Assembly (NCBI GenBank): GCA_009801085.1
Contig: VNWV01000003.1
Coordinates: forward strand, 1,736,001 to 1,800,000
DNA from: Lasiodiplodia sp. COLG20
Taxonomy: Eukaryota; Ascomycota; Dothideomycetes; Botryosphaeriales; Botryosphaeriaceae
Length of the DNA stretch: 64,000 nt
Reading direction: 5' to 3'
Both the position numbers and the translations under genes were made by a program. The notes beneath the pieces were generated by a model that was not told where the DNA came from, searched no databases, and worked only from the letters and a program-made list of their open reading frames with translations. How positions within the stretch are numbered: the stretch's first letter is position 1; every line of letters starts with the position of its first letter. Positions 59,930-64,000 of the stretch are shown piece after piece.

Positions 59930-61118
59930 TCAACAACACCCTCCGCGGCTCCGCGAATTCGAGATCCTAAACACCTCTTCCCACTCCTGCACCCCTGACA
60001 GGAGCGCTCCTCCTCGGCGCTTGCCTTTGCGCCTTTTGCGAGTTCCTCCACCGTCTGTGGTGCCGCTTTTGATGCTGCCGTCATCGTCGTAGAATGCTCC
60101 CCAACCACCGCTATCGCCATACTGGATGCCGCTTTGCGGGTCGTCGGGATCGATTTCTCCAATCTCGATTTTGGTGAGTATCATTCTGGCTAGGCGAGAA
60201 AACACCTCCTCGACATTGTCTCCTGACAGCGCCGATACTTCGACCGAGACAGGTATAGACGCATCTATGGCCCAGCGTGAGGCCACTTCTGTGGAGACCT
60301 CGCGCCCTTCTGGAGCTACAGTAACCGTGGTTTGTGCCCCAAATGCGCTCCTTGATGACGATAATGATCCCCAAGCAGCCCTGCTATTTACGCTCGACGG
60401 TGTCGGGATCGGCTCGTCCAATATCGACGGTTCGGGCTCATATTGTGCTTCCGAATCTTCCAAGTCTTTCTTGTTTCCAGCAAGGATGACGGTGAGTTGC
60501 GGAGAGGCGAGGGCGCGGGCGTCATTCAGGAAGGTAGGGAGGGCTCTGAAGGATGCGAAGGAAGCAATGTCGTAGACGAGAATGGCGCCGGCGGCACCGC
60601 GATAGTAAGAACGCGAAACGGAGCGGAATCGTTCGGTTCCTGCCGTGTCCCAGAGCTATTGTGGTGGTGAGCGTTGGCGCACAGGATGGCAGCCGAGGCA
60701 GCTTTACCTGGAGCTTTATTCGTTTCCTACGTGCACCGGTTCCGACCTTTATGATCTTGGAGGCAAATTCGACGCCAATCGTTTGCGAGGAGAAAATTCG
60801 CCCTAGGAGCGGCGTCAGGGGTGGCTGGCGCAACGGGGAACTGGCAGAGGCGTACACTCATTCTTCACGAACCGGTGTAGCAAACACGACCTGGGAAGGG
60901 TCAGATCACGGCACGAATAAAGCAGGCGGGGGAGCGCGTACTTGCCACAGCCGCTTGGCCCGAGCAAAATGATCTTCGCGAGGTAGTCATACATGCTTCC
61001 GAGCTCCTGCGCGTCATGTTAGCGTTAGGCAGCGTGTCAAGAGCGAGCAGCGCACCTGGTCGCGCACGGCGGACGCGGAGGTGGTCGAGGCCGTCGAGGG
61101 CGCGCGTTGGCGAACCAT
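59930..61118 (-). CDS. Rab4-like small GTPase with an inserted loop
   Basis: Exons 61118-61056, 61006-60942, 60890-60856, 60802-60708 and 60655-59930 encode 327 residues, longer than a usual Rab (about 200-220). G1 is GPSGCGKS at about 39, the switch region [11 protein letters not shown]3 [10 protein letters not shown]4 NKKD and G5 SALSG. The C-terminus ends in GGCC, a geranylgeranylation signal. The LLHRF and TIGVEFASK motifs fit the Rab4/Rab14 group (S. pombe Ypt4), which act in early-endosome recycling. Unusual is a 45-residue Ser/Pro/acid-rich insert between G4 and G5 (after [13 protein letters not shown]), and a long, glycine/lysine-rich tail before GGCC. Three of the four introns (53, 51, 52 nt) interrupt the G1-to-G3 part; one exon is only 35 nt. 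Confidence 0.87.
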
Positions 61119-61740
61119 GGCGGCGGCTGGGACGAATCGAGGTGCAAAAGACGCAGCGCAGAGGATGTGTGGGAGAGAAAGGCAGTCTGGAAGTACAGGT
61201 TGTTCGAGGGAGCGGTGACGATGAGGCGGGCCATGCGCTGTCACGGCGCGAACCAGGAGGCGCATCATACGGCTGCCGATCACCGCTATCACTATCGCAA
61301 GCTGTGGCTGTGGCCAATCGCTCACAGCCGTCGCGGTCACGTCGCGACACGAGATTGTAGTTCTTCGCACTGCTCCAGACCGGTTGCAGTGCCGCCCCTG
61401 CGCTCCAGCTGCTGCACTGCCGCGCTTCCCACGCGCCTGGGATCGCAGCTTCCCCCACGCCACGTTGCCCGCCGCACGTCATTATTTTCCAGGCTTGCTT
61501 CCACCCTCTCAAACGTGCGGTTCCGAAACGAAAGCAACCATGTTCCGGAGCTTTCTGCTCAGCCCTACGACAATGTCGCGTCGCCGAAGTCCAGACCCCC
61601 CGGTCTTACGCCCGTACAAGCCGGTGCAGACGTCATCTCGTGGCGCTGCCTCCCGCAGTGTCGCGTGTCCCTCTTGAGCGTAGGCACAAACTTCTCCTTT
61701 CTCGCATTTCTTTGTCGCTTGGCATCTTCCTTACTACAAC
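61119..61740. other. Intergenic, divergent promoter region
   Basis: About 620 bp between the divergent Rab4-like and PAF-acetylhydrolase-like genes. No specific site is claimed; a pyrimidine-rich leader precedes the latter start. Confidence 0.5.
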
Positions 61741-63308
61741 ATGTCGTGGCTGTCAACACTCAATCCCGTGCCCGGCTTTCCGGAATACAGCGGCCCCTAT
61801 ACCGTGGGTTCTTTCGACGTAGAAATCCCCGTCTCGGAGCTCGAGTCGCCCAGCACGCCTCCCGAATCGAGCGTGTCGACTACCTCCTTCCGCGTTTTCT
61901 ATCCGTGTGAGCCGGGCTCCCAAGAGAGGGCGGTCCGCTGGATCCCATCGCCACAGAGGGGCTATGTGAGTGCATATGCTCGTTTCCTGGGAGCCGGATC
62001 CGCCCTCGCCCAGATCTTTGCGTAAGTCGCATCCCATCACTAAGCTGCGCAGCGGCGCTGACACCCACCAGATATTCATTCCCGCTCCTGAATTTTGCAA
62101 CAATCCCTGTCAGCCGGAACGCACGCCTCCTACCCCCGCCAACGACGTCCAAGAGATGGCCAGTCATGATCTTCAGCCATGGCCTTGGAGGCTCTAGGAA
62201 TGCATATTCGCACATTTGTGGCTCTATATCTAGCTACGGAATCGTGGTCATTGCTCCGGACCACCGCGATGGCAGCGCTCCAATCTCTTACGTTCGCGCG
62301 ACAGATACCGCCGAGGCGAGCACCGTAGACTACCAAAACATACCACACAAGCCCGGCAAAGAGGTTTTCGAAGCGAGAGATGCGCAGCTGAGGATTCGGC
62401 TCTGGGAGCTCGGATTGATCCACGATGCGGTGCTGAAGATGGATGCAGGCGCCGAGATGAAGAATTTGGACCCGAACAGATCTCGAGACGCAAAGAAGGA
62501 GAACAATGCCCTACTTTCGATGTTTAAAGGAAAGCTTGACGTCCACCGGCCGGGTTCGATCAGCTGGGCGGGTCACAGTTTTGGTGCGGCAACTGTCCAT
62601 CAGCTCGTTAAGTCGGTCTTCTACCGGCCAGACTCAAAAATCGAGGGCTACACTCCTCTGTTCACCCCGAGTCCGACTTCGTCAATTGTCCAGCAGATCA
62701 CCAGCTCTACGCCCGTCATCCTCCTGGATATCTGGTGTCTTCCGTTGACAAGTCCGAACACCAAGTGGTTGGCGGACAAGCCGCTTCCGTGCTACGCGCC
62801 TGAAGGTCCAGGGGGGACTGCTCTGCTGGCAATCTTGAGCGAAGCATTTGTCAAGTGGACTGATCACTTCCAGGAGACCAAGCGCAGGCTTTCAGAGGAT
62901 CCTTCGTCGAACGCGCCGGAGAAGACGAAGCCCGCACCACGCTTCTTTTATCCGCTAGGCTCCGCTCATCTTTCGCAGTCGGACTTCGGCATTCTTTTCC
63001 GCTGGGTCGTCAAGAAAGTGCTCAAGACGGACGAACCCGAGCGGTACCTGAAGCTCAATGTTCGTGCTGTTCTCCAGGTGCTGCGCGAGAATGGTATCGA
63101 GGTGGCTGATACGAGCCGAGCCGATATGGAGGAGGCCGAGGCTTCTGGTGAAAATAAGGACAAGGCAGGAGATTGGAAAATCCTAGAGACAAACGGAGCG
63201 GTTAGAGGCTGGGTTGCACTTTCGACAACCCTTGACCAGCCCTCGGACGGGGGCGCGAAGGGCGAACCGCTCACTCAAGTCACCAAGGATGAGGGCGTGG
63301 AACTTTGA
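61741..63308 (+). CDS. PAF-acetylhydrolase-like lipase (alpha/beta hydrolase)
   Basis: Exons 61741-62021 and 62072-63308 (50-nt intron) encode 505 residues. The alpha/beta-hydrolase core has the oxyanion segment PVMIFSHGLGGSRNAYS, the strand GIVVIAPDHRDGSA, and the nucleophile elbow WAGHSFGAATV (serine at about residue 280). The aspartate and histidine are expected in VILLDIWCLPL and LGSAHLSQSDF. These match the PAF-AH p-II family, intracellular or plasma type, which removes short acyl groups from oxidised or platelet-activating-factor-like phospholipids. No signal peptide is seen (MSWLSTLNPVPGFPEYSGPYTVG), so it is likely cytosolic or lipid-droplet/membrane associated. The C-terminal 80 residues are charged and less conserved. 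Lipid substrate in a mould is not known from sequence. Confidence 0.9.
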
Positions 63309-63556
63309 CGTTGTGTATTCATTTTCCCACCTTAATGACTGTACACGTTAGCATGGCGTTTGGTAAATTTGTTAGAAGATGCGTTTAGGTAGATTTGGAT
63401 AGACGTGTGGATTGAATAGACTACTTGTTTGCATGCATGGAAATCGATCTAACTGGACGGGGCTCGGGCGGCCCGAGCTCCCTCTTTGCGGCAGGGCGGC
63501 AGAACGACGCGCGCGGATTTCATCATAGCTCCTCACTCAGATCCAACCTCCCCACC

Positions 63557-64000
63557 ATGGTCAAACCTCTCACGTTCAAAGGCGATAAGAAGCCCAAAAA
63601 GCGCAAGCGTGCAGCCGCGGACGACAACGACGATGGTGCTCCTGCAAGCAAGGAGCTCGCCAAAGCCGCCAGCTCGGCAGCTGAAGACGACGATTCCTGG
63701 GTGACGGCCGAAGCAGTCAGCGACATTGCAGGGCCCGTCACCTTTGTACTACCCACTGAGCCGGCTACATTCCTGGGCTGCGACGCCAACGGCACCGTCT
63801 TCACAAGCAAGGTCGAAAACATGGTTGAGAACGATGCATCGACAGCGGAGCCGCACGACGTGCGCCAGGTGTGGATCGCAAACAGAGTCGCGGGTAACGA
63901 GAGCTTCAGCTTCAAGGGCCACCATGGAAAGTAAGTGTCTTCGTCTGCTATGCCGTCTCAGTGTACTGACCCTTCACTTGAGATATCTTGCCTGCGACAA
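63557..64000 (+). CDS. FRG1 homologue, 5' part (3' end outside window)
   Basis: Exon 1 is 63557-63930, followed by a 52-nt intron (GTAAGT to CTTGAG) and exon 2 from 63983 to beyond the window. The N-terminus is a lysine-rich nuclear/nucleolar-type segment (MVKPLTFKGDKKPKKRKR), then an acidic Asp/Ala-rich stretch and DSWVTAEAVSDIAGPVTFVLP, which begins the FRG1 beta-trefoil (fascin-like) domain. The spliced join reads FKGHHGKYLACD, the diagnostic FRG1 start of trefoil repeats. FRG1 proteins associate with spliceosomal and nucleolar complexes and bind RNA and F-actin in animals; the mould role is inferred. The gene is truncated here only by the window edge. Confidence 0.85.

Overview
The window is nuclear DNA of a filamentous ascomycete (Pezizomycotina; I lean towards Dothideomycetes but cannot prove it). 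Nearly every gene is split by 47-70 nt introns with GTANGT-type donors, CTAAC/CTGAC-like branch sites and YAG acceptors. Gene content is typical of moulds: a white-collar WC-2 photoreceptor partner, a PIR-type wall protein, secreted glycosidases, an intradiol dioxygenase and a Dal5-type transporter. No tRNA, rRNA, CRISPR array or intact transposon was found.

Left third (1-14 kb), secretome-like and gene-sparse: the 3' part of a GH3 beta-glucosidase, a small cysteine-bearing secreted protein, a PIR-type GPI wall protein with DGQ repeats, a secreted GH43 glycosidase, a Nudix hydrolase and a secreted intradiol ring-cleavage dioxygenase. They are separated by 0.9-2.5 kb without recognisable genes. 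Five of the six act, or are predicted to act, outside the cell on plant polymers, aromatics or the fungal wall.

Middle (14-31 kb), nuclear housekeeping: GCN5 acetyltransferase with an unexpected upstream PHD-finger reading frame, TFIIA large subunit, an SRA-YDG protein, the ribosome-biogenesis factor Slx9, WC-2, and RAD50, which is divergent from wc-2 across about 530 bp.

Right part (31-64 kb), mixed: a GH5 exo-beta-1,3-glucanase; a divergent pair formed by a D-erythronate-dehydrogenase-like SDR and a DUF1537 four-carbon acid-sugar kinase, probably a small catabolic module; Uba4, the E1/rhodanese of Urm1 and tRNA thiolation; two BTB proteins flanking a long gene-poor stretch; nucleoporin Nup85; a kelch protein; a chitinase-like GH18 protein lacking its DxxDxDxE residues; an MFS transporter; a Rab4-like GTPase; a PAF-acetylhydrolase-like lipase; and the 5' part of an FRG1 homologue.

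The observations most worth following are the PHD frame at the GCN5 locus, a predicted 2-nt exon that completes the RAD50 start codon, the catalytically degenerate GH18 protein, the acid-sugar catabolic pair and the rearranged PIR architecture. Exon boundaries were inferred by eye from splice signals, reading phase and conserved motifs; no transcript data were available.
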